Below, one piece after another: positions 1-9,735 of a DNA stretch of 64,000 nucleotides. Each line of letters opens with the position of its first letter. Within the stretch, counting starts at the first letter, position 1. The position numbers and the translations under genes are program-made. This DNA is from Bacteroidota bacterium. GTDB lineage: Bacteria > Bacteroidota > Bacteroidia > AKYH767-A > 2013-40CM-41-45. The DNA lies in assembly GCA_016720655.1 (NCBI GenBank), contig JADKKE010000032.1, positions 310,001-374,000 on the forward strand, read 5' to 3'. The notes beneath the pieces are model-generated. The model worked only from the letters and a program-made list of their open reading frames with translations. It did not search any database and was not told the origin of the DNA.

Positions 1-765
1 GAGCGTGCCCAGCATGATGAGGCGAATAATGTAACCTATCAGCGATGTCAGTTTGCATATGAATTTGCAAGACCATTTATCATGGGCAAGAAAGTTTTAG
101 ATGTTGGCTGTGGGAATGCGTATGGAACTGCTTTGATGGCGGATCTGGCAGCAGAGATCACCGGACTTGATTACGATGAATCCACAATTCAAAGTAACCG
201 CAATCAGTATGCAGGAATCAAAAACCTCAGCTTTGAGCGTGCAGTGATTCCACCGCTTCCTTTACCCGATTCCAGTTTCGATGTCATTACCTCTTTCCAA
301 TTCATTGAGCATATTCACGAGCGTCCGGAATTTATTCGGGAATGTTTGCGTGTACTCAGGCCAGGAGGTAAGGTTCTGATCACAACACCCAATAACAAAA
401 TGTCGCTGGCACGGAATCCTTTTCACGTTCACGAATACACATTTGATGAGATGAGAAAAGAGGTTGGTGGTATCACATCAACATTTGAATTGCAGGGACT
501 CAATGGCAACGATCGAGTGAACAAATATTATGAAGAGAATGGGAAATTTGTGAGAATGATTCTGAAATGGGATGTGTTCAAACTTCACCAGCGTCTGCCT
601 TCAGCCTGGCTCACCAAACCCTATAATCTTGTAACCAACCTCATGCGTAACAAGCTTAAGGAAAAAGTATCCACAACAACTGACATTGGTACCAAGGACT
701 TTCATCTCCAAACGAGTAACCTGGATAAGTGTTGGGATATTTATTTGATTGCGACGAAGGGTTGA
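1..765 (+). CDS. Class I SAM-dependent methyltransferase (5' end outside window)
   Basis: The frame is open from the first base of the window, so the true start lies upstream; the first in-frame ATG at 82 falls inside the domain. Motif I (VLDVGCGNAYG) is followed by an acidic residue of the SAM pocket (GLDYDE) and the post-motif LRPGGKVLITTPN, the layout of the Methyltransf_11 group. These enzymes move a methyl group from S-adenosylmethionine to small molecules, lipids or sugars in the cytoplasm; the substrate cannot be told from sequence. The residues before position 82 (ERAQHDEANNVTYQR and onward) look like normal N-terminal helix. It stands alone before a repeat-filled gap. Confidence 0.85.
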   Translation, partial: ERAQHDEANNVTYQRCQFAYEFARPFIMGKKVLDVGCGNAYGTALMADLAAEITGLDYDESTIQSNRNQYAGIKNLSFERAVIPPLPLPDSSFDVITSFQFIEHIHERPEFIRECLRVLRPGGKVLITTPNNKMSLARNPFHVHEYTFDEMRKEVGGITSTFELQGLNGNDRVNKYYEENGKFVRMILKWDVFKLHQRLPSAWLTKPYNLVTNLMRNKLKEKVSTTTDIGTKDFHLQTSNLDKCWDIYLIATKG

Positions 766-768
766 AGG

Positions 769-806
769 GGTATAAGGTATTAAGTATAAGGTATAAGGTA
801 TGGGGT
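769..806. repeat. Heptanucleotide tandem array, unit GGTATAA
   Basis: About five imperfect copies of a 7-base unit (GGTATAA, GGTATTA, AGTATAA) begin directly after the methyltransferase stop codon. It is one of about a dozen arrays of period seven in this window. Confidence 0.8.
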
Positions 807-847
807 ACTAAATAAAATGGGAACTCTCATTGATCAATGGATCCAGG

Positions 848-937
848 ACTAACCACTAACCACAATCCACCAACCACTAACAACTATCCACTAACCACTA
901 ACCACCAACCACTAACCACTAACCACTAACCACCAAC
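848..937. repeat. Heptanucleotide tandem array, unit CTAACCA / CCAACCA
   Basis: About thirteen consecutive 7-base units can be read without a phase break (CTAACCA, CCAACCA and single-base variants). The same unit recurs at 26392-26452. The stretch between the methyltransferase and tRNA-Gln holds nothing else apart from the tRNA promoter. Confidence 0.9.
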
Positions 938-992
938 AGCCTAATACTTTACAACCCTTCGTTCTGACCATCTGCGAATTCTCCAAAAAATC

Positions 993-1023
993 TTTGTTCT
1001 TCCATAACCTTTTTCTACTTTTG
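993..1023 (+). promoter_or_regulatory. Bacteroidota consensus promoter of tRNA-Gln
   Basis: TTTG at 993-996 and TACTTTTG at 1016-1023 are separated by 19 bases, exactly the TTTG-N19-TAnnTTTG arrangement of the main sigma factor in this phylum. The tRNA begins 13 bases after the -7 box. Confidence 0.85.
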
Positions 1024-1035
1024 CCCACCCAAAAT

Positions 1036-1108
1036 TGACCTATGGTGTAACTGGCAACACGTCTGATTTTGGTTCAGAAGAGTCTAGGTTCGAGCCCTAG
1101 TAGGTCAA
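1036..1108 (+). tRNA. tRNA-Gln (anticodon TTG)
   Basis: A full cloverleaf can be drawn. The acceptor stem is TGACCTA/TAGGTCA, the anticodon arm is TCTGA-TTTTGGT-TCAGA giving anticodon TTG, and the T arm is CTAGG-TTCGAGC-CCTAG. The CCA end is not encoded. A consensus promoter precedes it and a strong hairpin terminator follows at once. Confidence 0.93.
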
Positions 1109-1109
1109 C

Positions 1110-1140
1110 AAACCGGTGGTCCCTTTGGATCACCGGTTTT
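1110..1140 (+). terminator. Intrinsic terminator after tRNA-Gln
   Basis: A stem of about 13 base pairs with one G-T pair (outer arms AAACCGGTG and CACCGGTTT, inner GTCC/GGAT, loop CTTT) is followed by a T-rich run. It starts two bases after the tRNA. Confidence 0.85.
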
Positions 1141-1373
1141 GTTTTATATAATATTGAATATTAGTTATTTAGCTTTGAGCTACTACCAAGATTTTCCTCC
1201 ATTCTGCCATTGTTTAACATAACGTTCACGGAGTTTTTTAGGTGATTCGTCAAAATAGATTGAATTTCATCGAAAAAAATGACAATTTGGGGTACCTGAA
1301 CATAATTTACCCCTAATGAAATCATCTTACTTCGTTTTTAAAAAGATCATTTTTAGGTCTTGTTTTCATTTTC

Positions 1374-4300
1374 TTGTTGTCATCCTCTTTTCGAGTCAAA
1401 GCCCAGGTTCTCATCAACGAAATTCAAACCTCTAACCTGACCACTGTTCAGGATGAGTATTTGCAATATGACGATTGGATAGAATTGTACAATGCGGGAG
1501 GTAGTTCCGTGAATTTGAATGGATATGGTTTGACAGACGATTCGACGAATTATTTTCGATTTCGTTTTCCGAATGTGAGTATTCCGGCCGGAGGATTCAT
1601 GGTGATTTTTGCATCTGATACCAATAAAACTTCTGTCAACACACATTGGGAAACTGCAGTCAATGAGAATGACTCATGGAAGTATCGTGCAAATACTACA
1701 GTTCCACCGGATACAAATTGGAGAAACATTTCTTTCAACGATGGAACCTGGTCTGCAGGCACAGGTGGAATTGGTTTTGGAGATGCGGATGATGGAACTT
1801 CTGTTGCGACATGCATTTCTGTATATACGCGAAAAACTTTTTCAATTGCAGACACTTCCCAGATTTTTGAAAGTGTATTAAATGTTGACTACGACGATGG
1901 ATTTGTGGCTTATCTCAATGGTGTTGAAATCGCCCGTGTCAATGTTGGGGTCGCAGGCGTTCGTCCGGCATGGAATGATCTTGCACCGGCTTCTCGTGAA
2001 GCGGTGATGTATACAGGTTCCAGTCCTGATTCGTTTTACCTGTCCAAGAATACACTCAAATCAGTTCTTCGAAACGGAACAAATGTTCTGGCTATTGAAG
2101 TACACAATAATTTAGCAACCAGTACTGATTTGAGTGGTCGTGTGTGGTTGAGTTTTCTGGTGGATAACAGTCAGAGTTATTTTGGAGGAGTGCCAACATT
2201 TTTTCATCCCGCTCCGCAGCAGTTTTTGCATGCAAAATTCAAACTCAACAGAGCCGGTGAAAAAGTGTTTCTTGTAAATGCATCCGGAACTGTAATCGAT
2301 AGCAAAGCATCCGGAGTTATCGATCCGGATAATTCACTTGGACGGAATCCTGATGGAAGTGCAACCTGGTGCATTGCGGGAACACCTACACCGGGAACAA
2401 CAAACAATAGCGCTACCTGCTATAGTGGATATGCAAGCATTCCGATTTTTTCGCTTGCTTCCGGGTTTTATCCTGTAACCCAAACATTAAGTTTAAGCAC
2501 TGCTTTTCCCGGCGGACAAATCCGTTACTCTCTTGATGGAACCGATGTGAGTGCATCTTCAACATTATACAGCGGACCAATTTCAATCAGTTCAACGAAG
2601 ACTGTTAAAGCACGGGTGTTTGCAAGCACTGCATTGCCAAGTCAAACAATTACGAATACCTTTTTTATCAACCTGAATTGCAAGCTTCCAATTTACGCGG
2701 TAACAACAGATCCGTACAATTTATATGATTTCAACAATGGAATTTTTGTTGCCGGCCCCAATGCCCAGGCATCGAATCCACATTTCGGCGCCAACTATTG
2801 GATGGATTGGGAGAAGCCCATTTATCTGGAATATTTTGACAGAGATAAAATTCGTGCGTTTAAATTTAATTCCGGTTTAAAAATTACAGGGGGATGGTCA
2901 CGAGCTTCGGATCAGAAAAGTTTGGAGATCATGCTCAGCGATAAATATGGTTTATCCAAATTAAATTATCCTCTTGAATCCGATAAACCATGGAATGACA
3001 AATGGGATGATTTTATTTTACACACAACTGGTAACGACCGTGGTGTTTGTCACATGCGTGATCCGATGATGCAAAGATTGTTGCGGACGACGAATAACGA
3101 TTACCTGGCATACGAACCTTGTCTGCTTTACATCAATGGACAGAGCTGGGGTGTTTATTACACACGGGAAAACGATGATCACCACTGGATAGAAGGAAAC
3201 TATGGATATAAAAAGGATGAAATTGATTTACTGAAGGAAAGTTATTTCTATCCGACTATTGAGGTGAAGAAAGGAAGTGATGCAGCTTTCTGGACGATGT
3301 ATAATTATGCAACTACAACTTCACCAAGCAGTCCTTCATATTATTCCACCATGGCAACCATGATGGATCTGGAAAACATGGTGGATTACTTTGCATCTGA
3401 AACCTATTATCCGAATGATGACTGGATGGGTGGTGGAAATAATAATTTGAAATTATGGAGACCAACAAAACCGGGTGGCCGTTTCCGTTACCTTTCCTAT
3501 GACCTCGATTTTGGTATGGGCCTTGTTGGATCTGTCAGCAATGACATGTTGGGAACAGCTTTAAACCCTTCTCCGCACAATTATAATTCTGATATTTTCC
3601 AGAAGCTGGTTCAGAATGCTACATTCAAAAGATACTTTATCAATCGATATGCAGATTTAATCAATACCATCTGGCTTCCGTCGAGTGTGCAATCCATGGC
3701 TTATTTGTTCAGGGATTCGCTTCGTAAGGATATGCATTTTCAATATGAGAAGTGGGGCGGAGGAGATACCAATCAATGGAATTCTAACATTGCCACCATG
3801 TTGACCTTTGCGAATCAACGTCCGGCAAATGCACGGAATTTTATTCAGAGTCATTTTAGCATGACTTCCCAGGTCACTCTCACTATACAAGTTTCTCCTG
3901 CAGGTGCCGGAAGAATTCAAATTAGTACTGTGACACCAACATCATATCCATGGAGTGGAGTTTACTTCAATGGAAATCCGGTTACGATCACTGCCATTCC
4001 AAATCCCGGTTACACATTCGATCATTGGAGATCCAATACTGTGATTAATACAAATGATCTGAACCAGGTCGCAACGTATAACTTTACTTCGAGTGATGTG
4101 ATTACCTGTTATTTCACAGGCGCATCAGCATCGATTCAATTGCTGATAAGTGAAATTAATTACAACAGTGATTCAGCTTCCAATTCCGGAGACTGGATTG
4201 AATTGTATAATCCGGCTGGTTCCGCTCTTGACATTTCAGGATGGAAATTCAGAGATGATGCAGACAACCACACCTACACATTTCCTGCACCCACAACAAT

Positions 4301-7300
4301 TCCGGCAAACGGATATCTGGTAGTCGCTTCTGATCTTGCAAAGTTTAATTCCATTTATCCTACTGTCACAAATGTTGTAGGAAATTATGGTTTTGATTTT
4401 GATAATGGAGGTGAAGACTTGCGCGTATACAATTTTAATAATGTTTTGTATACATCTGTTTTGTTTGATGATTTTTCGCCATGGCCTTTGAGTCCGGATG
4501 GACAAGGATACACATTGGAAAGAATTTTTCCTGCTGCGGATCCAAATGATGGGAACAATTGGTTTGCCGGTTGCCTCGGCGGGTCACCGGGCAGAGCTTA
4601 TTCGTCTGCCTCAGTTTCCGTGAACGCTTCGGGATCGACAAGTATTTGCCAGGGAAATTCTGTTACACTCAGCGCCAGTGTTTCTTCCGGATATACATTC
4701 CAGTGGAAAAACAATGGTGTTGACATCAATGGTGCGAACCAATCTACTTATGCTGCATCACAAGCGGGTAGTTACACTGTGAGTATTACCGGTGGCGGAT
4801 GTTCCGGAATTTCAAGTCCTGTGGTTGTGACTGTCAATCCGGCCGGACAAGTGAATTCAACAACACCTGCTTCGCGTTGTGGAACCGGCAGTTTAGTTCT
4901 TGCTGCAAGTGGCACAACAGCCCTGGAATGGTACGATGCCTTGGCAGGTGGCAACCTTGTTGGCTCAGGAAACAGTTTGAATACACCTTCAATTTCTCAA
5001 ACAACAACATATTATGTGATGGCAGGAGGCGCTTGTCCGGGTCCGCGTGTTGCTGTTACAGCAAGTATTCTTGCAAACACTGCGGCTCCGCTTACTCAGG
5101 ATGAAGGCCGCTGTGGAAGCGGTACTGTACTGCTGTCGGCAAGTGATACTGCAGTCATTCATTGGTATTCCGCAATTTCCGGAGGAACCTTATTAGCAAC
5201 AGGAACAAGTTTTACAACACCGGTGCTTACACAAAGCACAACCTATTATGTAGAAGCTGGCACTGCTTGTCCGAGTGCTCGTGTTCCTGTCACAGCAGTG
5301 ATTTCCTCTGCGACGGCAAATCCGGTAACATCGAATGTAAGTCGGTGTGGACCCGGAACAATAACACTCAATGCTACAGATACTGCTACCATTTTCTGGT
5401 ACAATGCGGCAAGTGGCGGAACACTTCTTTCAACGGGACCATCATTTACTACACCTTCACTTTCAACTACAACAACTTATTATGTCGAAGCCGGTGCTTT
5501 TTGTCCGAGTGCAAGAATTGCAGTTCAGGCAATCATCACTCCGATTGCAGCAGCACCCATTACACAAAATGCAAGCAGATGCGGAACGGGAACTGTAACA
5601 CTTAATGCGACGGATACTGCAGCTATACGTTGGTACAATGCAGCCAGTGGTGGTACACAGGTCGGAAGCGGTACTTCTTTCCTGACTCCAACCCTGAGTT
5701 CCACGACAACTTATTATGCTGAAGCCGGATCGGTTTGTCCGAGTGCACGCGTTGCAGCACAAGCAATCATCAATGCAACAGCGGCAACACCTGTTGCTTC
5801 TGATGTCAGTCGCTGTGGTACAGGTAGTGTTACACTTACGGCCACCGATACAGCTGTTGTACGTTGGTATTCTGCAGCAAGCGGAGGAACATTATTATTT
5901 ACAGGGAGTAATTTTACAACACCTTCTCTGAGCACCTCAACAACATATTATGCAGAAGCAGGATCTGTTTGTCCAAGTACAAGAGTGGGGGTAACTGCAG
6001 TTATCGCAAGTGCAACAGCGACGCCGATCGCACCGAATGTTAATCGTTGCGGACCTGGAGTTGTGACACTATCAGCAACAGACACTGCAACAATTTTTTG
6101 GTACTCTGCTGCAAGCGGAGGAACCTTGCTGGCAACAGGTGGTTCGTTTACAACTCCATCGTTGTCTTCAACAACAACCTATTATGTTGAAGCCGGAGCA
6201 TTTTGTCCTAGTATTCGAATTTCAGTTCAGGCCATTATCAATTCAACAGCTGCTGCTCCGCTAACGCAAAATGCAAGCCGATGCGGAACAGGAAGTGTAA
6301 CACTTACTGCAACAGATACTGCTGCGATACGCTGGTACAATGCGATTAGCGGTGGAACACAAGTTGGAAGTGGTACAGCATTCGTAACACCTTCCCTCAG
6401 TTCAACAACGACCTACTATGCGGAGGCCGGTTCGGTTTGTCCGAGCGCAAGAACCGGAGCACAAGCAATCATCAATGCTGTTGCTGCAACACCTGTAACA
6501 TCCAATGTGAGCCGTTGCGGAAACGGAACGGTTACACTTACAGCGACAGATACTGCCGTGATCAGATGGTATTCGGCAGCTTCCGGCGGTACGTTGTTGT
6601 TCACGGGAACTTCTTATACAACTCCTTCACTTAGTGCTACAACTTCTTACTATGTTGAAGCCGGATCAGTTTGTCCAAGTCAGCGTGTACAGGTGAGTGC
6701 AATTATTAACCCGGTTACAGCTGTTCCTGTGGTTCAGAATGCAAGTCGATGTGGCAGCGGGACTGTTGTGCTTTCGGCAACATCGTCAAGTACGGTAAAC
6801 TGGTATACATCACCCGGTGGCACACTGCTGGGTACAGGATTAATTTTTACAACTCCTTCGATCACTACAACAACTACTTATTATGCTGTTGCAGGAACAT
6901 CCTGTCCAAGCAATGCGGTAGCGGTTCAGGCAATCGTGAATCAACAGGCGGCGGCACCGGTCACACAAAATGCGAATCGATGCGGAACAGGAAGCGTGAC
7001 ACTGACTGCAAGCGATACTGCAAGTATTCGCTGGTATGCAGCGATCAGTGGTGGTAGTCAATTGGGCACAGGTACGAGTTTTGTCACGCCTTCTTTATCT
7101 GTTTCTACGACCTATTATGCTGAAGCCGGATCTGTTTGTCCAAGCGCACGTATCCCAGCTCAGGCTATCATCAACGCAGTTACTGCTTCTCCTGTTAGTG
7201 CGAACGTTTCACGTTGTGGTTCGGGCACTGTGACACTCACGGCAAGTGATACTGCTGTGATCCGCTGGTATTCTGCTGCAAGCGGAGGAACTTTGCTTGC

Positions 7301-7394
7301 GACAGGAACGACCTATACACTCCGGTGCTTAGCACAACGACTTCGTATTATGTTGAAGCCGGAACTTTTTGTCCAAGTCCGCGAGTACAGGTAA
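1374..7394 (+). CDS. Giant secreted LTD/CotH/Ig-repeat protein, N-terminal part (frameshifted)
   Basis: Domains run in order: lamin-tail domain (AQVLINEI..., about nt 1400-1620), a jelly-roll-like segment (about 1660-2170), a chitobiase C-terminal-like segment (about 2430-2660), a CotH kinase domain (about 2690-3860, with YLSYDLDFGMG), a bacterial repeat, a second lamin-tail domain (about 4135-4330), an Ig-like domain, and then the RCG...CPS Ig-like repeats. It is presumably a cell-surface adhesin or structural protein. At about 7317-7321 one base appears lost: the expected repeat sequence TTPVLS continues only in the next frame, so this frame ends in unrelated residues. The TTG at 1374 is probably not the true start. 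A better signal peptide (LKRSFLGLVFIFLL, then RVKAQ before VLINEI) begins upstream in this frame near 1338, but the nearest ATG (1316) is in another frame. Confidence 0.8.
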   Translation: MLSSSFRVKAQVLINEIQTSNLTTVQDEYLQYDDWIELYNAGGSSVNLNGYGLTDDSTNYFRFRFPNVSIPAGGFMVIFASDTNKTSVNTHWETAVNENDSWKYRANTTVPPDTNWRNISFNDGTWSAGTGGIGFGDADDGTSVATCISVYTRKTFSIADTSQIFESVLNVDYDDGFVAYLNGVEIARVNVGVAGVRPAWNDLAPASREAVMYTGSSPDSFYLSKNTLKSVLRNGTNVLAIEVHNNLATSTDLSGRVWLSFLVDNSQSYFGGVPTFFHPAPQQFLHAKFKLNRAGEKVFLVNASGTVIDSKASGVIDPDNSLGRNPDGSATWCIAGTPTPGTTNNSATCYSGYASIPIFSLASGFYPVTQTLSLSTAFPGGQIRYSLDGTDVSASSTLYSGPISISSTKTVKARVFASTALPSQTITNTFFINLNCKLPIYAVTTDPYNLYDFNNGIFVAGPNAQASNPHFGANYWMDWEKPIYLEYFDRDKIRAFKFNSGLKITGGWSRASDQKSLEIMLSDKYGLSKLNYPLESDKPWNDKWDDFILHTTGNDRGVCHMRDPMMQRLLRTTNNDYLAYEPCLLYINGQSWGVYYTRENDDHHWIEGNYGYKKDEIDLLKESYFYPTIEVKKGSDAAFWTMYNYATTTSPSSPSYYSTMATMMDLENMVDYFASETYYPNDDWMGGGNNNLKLWRPTKPGGRFRYLSYDLDFGMGLVGSVSNDMLGTALNPSPHNYNSDIFQKLVQNATFKRYFINRYADLINTIWLPSSVQSMAYLFRDSLRKDMHFQYEKWGGGDTNQWNSNIATMLTFANQRPANARNFIQSHFSMTSQVTLTIQVSPAGAGRIQISTVTPTSYPWSGVYFNGNPVTITAIPNPGYTFDHWRSNTVINTNDLNQVATYNFTSSDVITCYFTGASASIQLLISEINYNSDSASNSGDWIELYNPAGSALDISGWKFRDDADNHTYTFPAPTTIPANGYLVVASDLAKFNSIYPTVTNVVGNYGFDFDNGGEDLRVYNFNNVLYTSVLFDDFSPWPLSPDGQGYTLERIFPAADPNDGNNWFAGCLGGSPGRAYSSASVSVNASGSTSICQGNSVTLSASVSSGYTFQWKNNGVDINGANQSTYAASQAGSYTVSITGGGCSGISSPVVVTVNPAGQVNSTTPASRCGTGSLVLAASGTTALEWYDALAGGNLVGSGNSLNTPSISQTTTYYVMAGGACPGPRVAVTASILANTAAPLTQDEGRCGSGTVLLSASDTAVIHWYSAISGGTLLATGTSFTTPVLTQSTTYYVEAGTACPSARVPVTAVISSATANPVTSNVSRCGPGTITLNATDTATIFWYNAASGGTLLSTGPSFTTPSLSTTTTYYVEAGAFCPSARIAVQAIITPIAAAPITQNASRCGTGTVTLNATDTAAIRWYNAASGGTQVGSGTSFLTPTLSSTTTYYAEAGSVCPSARVAAQAIINATAATPVASDVSRCGTGSVTLTATDTAVVRWYSAASGGTLLFTGSNFTTPSLSTSTTYYAEAGSVCPSTRVGVTAVIASATATPIAPNVNRCGPGVVTLSATDTATIFWYSAASGGTLLATGGSFTTPSLSSTTTYYVEAGAFCPSIRISVQAIINSTAAAPLTQNASRCGTGSVTLTATDTAAIRWYNAISGGTQVGSGTAFVTPSLSSTTTYYAEAGSVCPSARTGAQAIINAVAATPVTSNVSRCGNGTVTLTATDTAVIRWYSAASGGTLLFTGTSYTTPSLSATTSYYVEAGSVCPSQRVQVSAIINPVTAVPVVQNASRCGSGTVVLSATSSSTVNWYTSPGGTLLGTGLIFTTPSITTTTTYYAVAGTSCPSNAVAVQAIVNQQAAAPVTQNANRCGTGSVTLTASDTASIRWYAAISGGSQLGTGTSFVTPSLSVSTTYYAEAGSVCPSARIPAQAIINAVTASPVSANVSRCGSGTVTLTASDTAVIRWYSAASGGTLLATGTTYTLRCLAQRLRIMLKPELFVQVREYR

Positions 7395-9735
7395 ATGCAA
7401 TCATTGCGACTGCTGCTGCAGATCCTGTTGTTACAAATGCGAGTCGCTGCGGTACTGGTACAGTGAGTTTGTCAGCGACATCTTCTTTCACTGTCAGTTG
7501 GTATTCTGCTCCGGGAGGAACATTGATTGGAACCGGGAATACATTCACGACACCTTCCATTTCATCAACTACTACTTATTATGCGCAAGCATCCGCTGCA
7601 GGTTGTCAGAGTAATTTCATTGCTGCACAGGCAATCATAAATACCGTAGCTGCTGCACCATTGACTCAGGGTGCAGGTCGTTGCGGACCCGGTTCAGTCA
7701 CCTTGACCGCGACGGATACTGCTGCAGTTCGCTGGTATGCTGCTACAAGTGGCGGAGCAATTCTCGGAAATGGAAATAACTTTGTTACACCCTCGCTTTC
7801 TGTGAGTACTACATATTATGCTGAAGCCGGTTCAGTGTGTCCGAGCATTCGTGTCGCTGCTCTAGCTTCTGTGAATGCTGTCACTGCCACACCTGTGACT
7901 CAAAATGCAAGTCGATGTGGAGCCGGAACACTCATTCTTACTGCTACTGATACAGCTGCTATCCGATGGTATTCTGTAGCTTCCGGTGGTTCTCAGATAG
8001 GAACAGGTTCGTCTTTTACCACTCCTGTTTTGTCTGCATCAACTACTTATTATGTTGAAGCCGGATCACTTTGTCCAAGTGCCCGGATTCCTGTGCAGGC
8101 AACAGTATATGCAATTGCTGCAGCTCCTGTTACCAGTGACGCAAGTCGTTGCGGAACAGGAACACTTGTCCTTACAGCGACGGATACAGCTGCTGTGAGG
8201 TGGTACAGTGCTGCATCCGGTGGTACAGCATTGTTTACAGGATATTCATTTACAACTCCTGTATTAAGTGCATCCACCACCTATTATGCGGAAGCAGGAT
8301 TAGTTTGTCCCAGCGCGCGCGTATCCGCAATGGCTGCCATCCGTGCAGTCACTGCAGCTCCGGTTACACAAAATGCAAGCCGGTGTGGTGCAGGTACTTT
8401 ACTTCTCACGGCTTCTGATACGGCTGCAATCAGCTGGTATGATGCTGCAATCGGCGGAGCATTGATGGGAACAGGAACAAATTTTACAACACCTGTTTTA
8501 TCGCAAACGGTTACATACTATGCACAGGCAGGAAGTATTTGTCCGAGTGCAAGAATTCCTGCACAGGCAATTATCAATGCAATCACAGCTTCTCCTGTGG
8601 CTCCGGATGTTGCGCGTTGCGGACCCGGTACAATTGATTTAACAGCAACGGATACTGCTCTCGTAAGCTGGTATGATGCTGCATCGGGAGGAAATCTATT
8701 GGCAACAGGTTCTGCGTATACTACACCTTCACTTTCAATTACGACCACATATTATGTTGAAGCCGGAACATTTTGTCCGAGTCCGCGTGTTGCAGTAAAT
8801 GCTATCATCACAAGTGCTGCATCCGATCCGCTTGTGCAGGATGTTGCACGGTGTGGTGATGGAACAATCACGCTAACAGCTGTATGTCCGTTCACTGTAA
8901 GTTGGTACGATGCTCCCGGTGGAAATTTGCTGGGTACCGGGTTGACGTTCACAACATCTTCCTTGTCTCAGACCACAACGTTTTATACGCAATCGGGAAC
9001 CGGAACTTGTTTGAGTGCAATTATTCCTGTACAGGCAATCGTAAATGCCATCACGGCAGATCCGGTGGTAACCGGTGCAACGCGATGTGGCTCGGGAAGT
9101 GTAACCTTGATTGCCATCGATACAGCCGCTGTGTACTGGTACGATGTAGCTTCCGGTGGTACTGTGATTTCAACAGGACCAACATTCCTTACACCGACTT
9201 TATCTCAATCAACTACATTTTATGTTCAGGCGGGATCGATTTGTCCAAGCCAAATGATGGCTGTGGATGCAATCATCAATCCTGTTTCTCCGGATCCTCT
9301 GGTATCGGACACTACACATTGTGGTCCCGGTTCGCTTACATTAAATGCTGTAGATACCTCATTGGTGTATTGGTACAATGCAGCGATTGGCGGTACAACA
9401 CTTGCCACCGGCCCGGTATTCACAACTCCTGTGCTCACACAAACGACTACATATTATGTACAGGCAGGCGGACAATGTCCAAGCCAGGTACTTCCGATAA
9501 CCGTGTATATTGCTTCAATCAATGCGGATCCGGTTGTGACTTTTGCAAGTCAGTGCGGACCAGGAACACTCACATTACTCGCCAATGACACTGCAACAGT
9601 TTATTGGTATGATGCAGCTTCCGGTGGAAATCTCCTGGGAACAGGAAACACTTTCACGACGCCTTTCCTTGCTGCAAGTACAACATACTATGCAATTGCC
9701 GGAAGCCTTTGTCCCAGTGCTGCAATTCCGGTTAC
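4869..9735 (+). repeat. Array of 21 Ig-like repeats of about 80 codons
   Basis: Twenty-one copies of a unit of about 237-243 bases can be counted by their RCG or near-RCG start and CPS end. The consensus is RCGxGxVTLTATDTA, then RWYxAASGGTLL, TGxSFTTP, TTTYYVEAG and CPSxRV. The two cysteines per unit are near invariant, suggesting one disulfide per domain. Units 9, 12 and 18 carry a variant core (SSxTVxWY with PGG) without the DTA motif. The array spans the frameshift at about 7318. Confidence 0.9.

Noticed and set aside
769..937. Telomere-like or CRISPR-like reading of the CTAACCA and TACCTAA arrays
   Set aside because: Units resemble some eukaryotic telomere repeats, but the flanks are bacterial genes and a tRNA, and there are no spacers, so neither a chromosome end nor a CRISPR array is supported.
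1188..1327. Possible small minus-strand gene upstream of the giant protein
   Set aside because: An ATG near 1327 opens a short frame, and a shifted frame ends in FDESPKKLRERYVKQWQ before a stop near 1188, which looks protein-like. It needs a frameshift, is under 60 codons and has no recognisable family, so I did not list it.
7317..7330. Programmed ribosomal frameshift in the giant gene
   Set aside because: No slippery heptamer or downstream pseudoknot is apparent; one missing base restores the repeat consensus exactly, so an indel is simpler.
4799..9588. Many open frames on both strands across the Ig-repeat array
   Set aside because: They recur with the repeat period in shifted frames and are Cys/Ser/Thr-rich shadows of the real frame.
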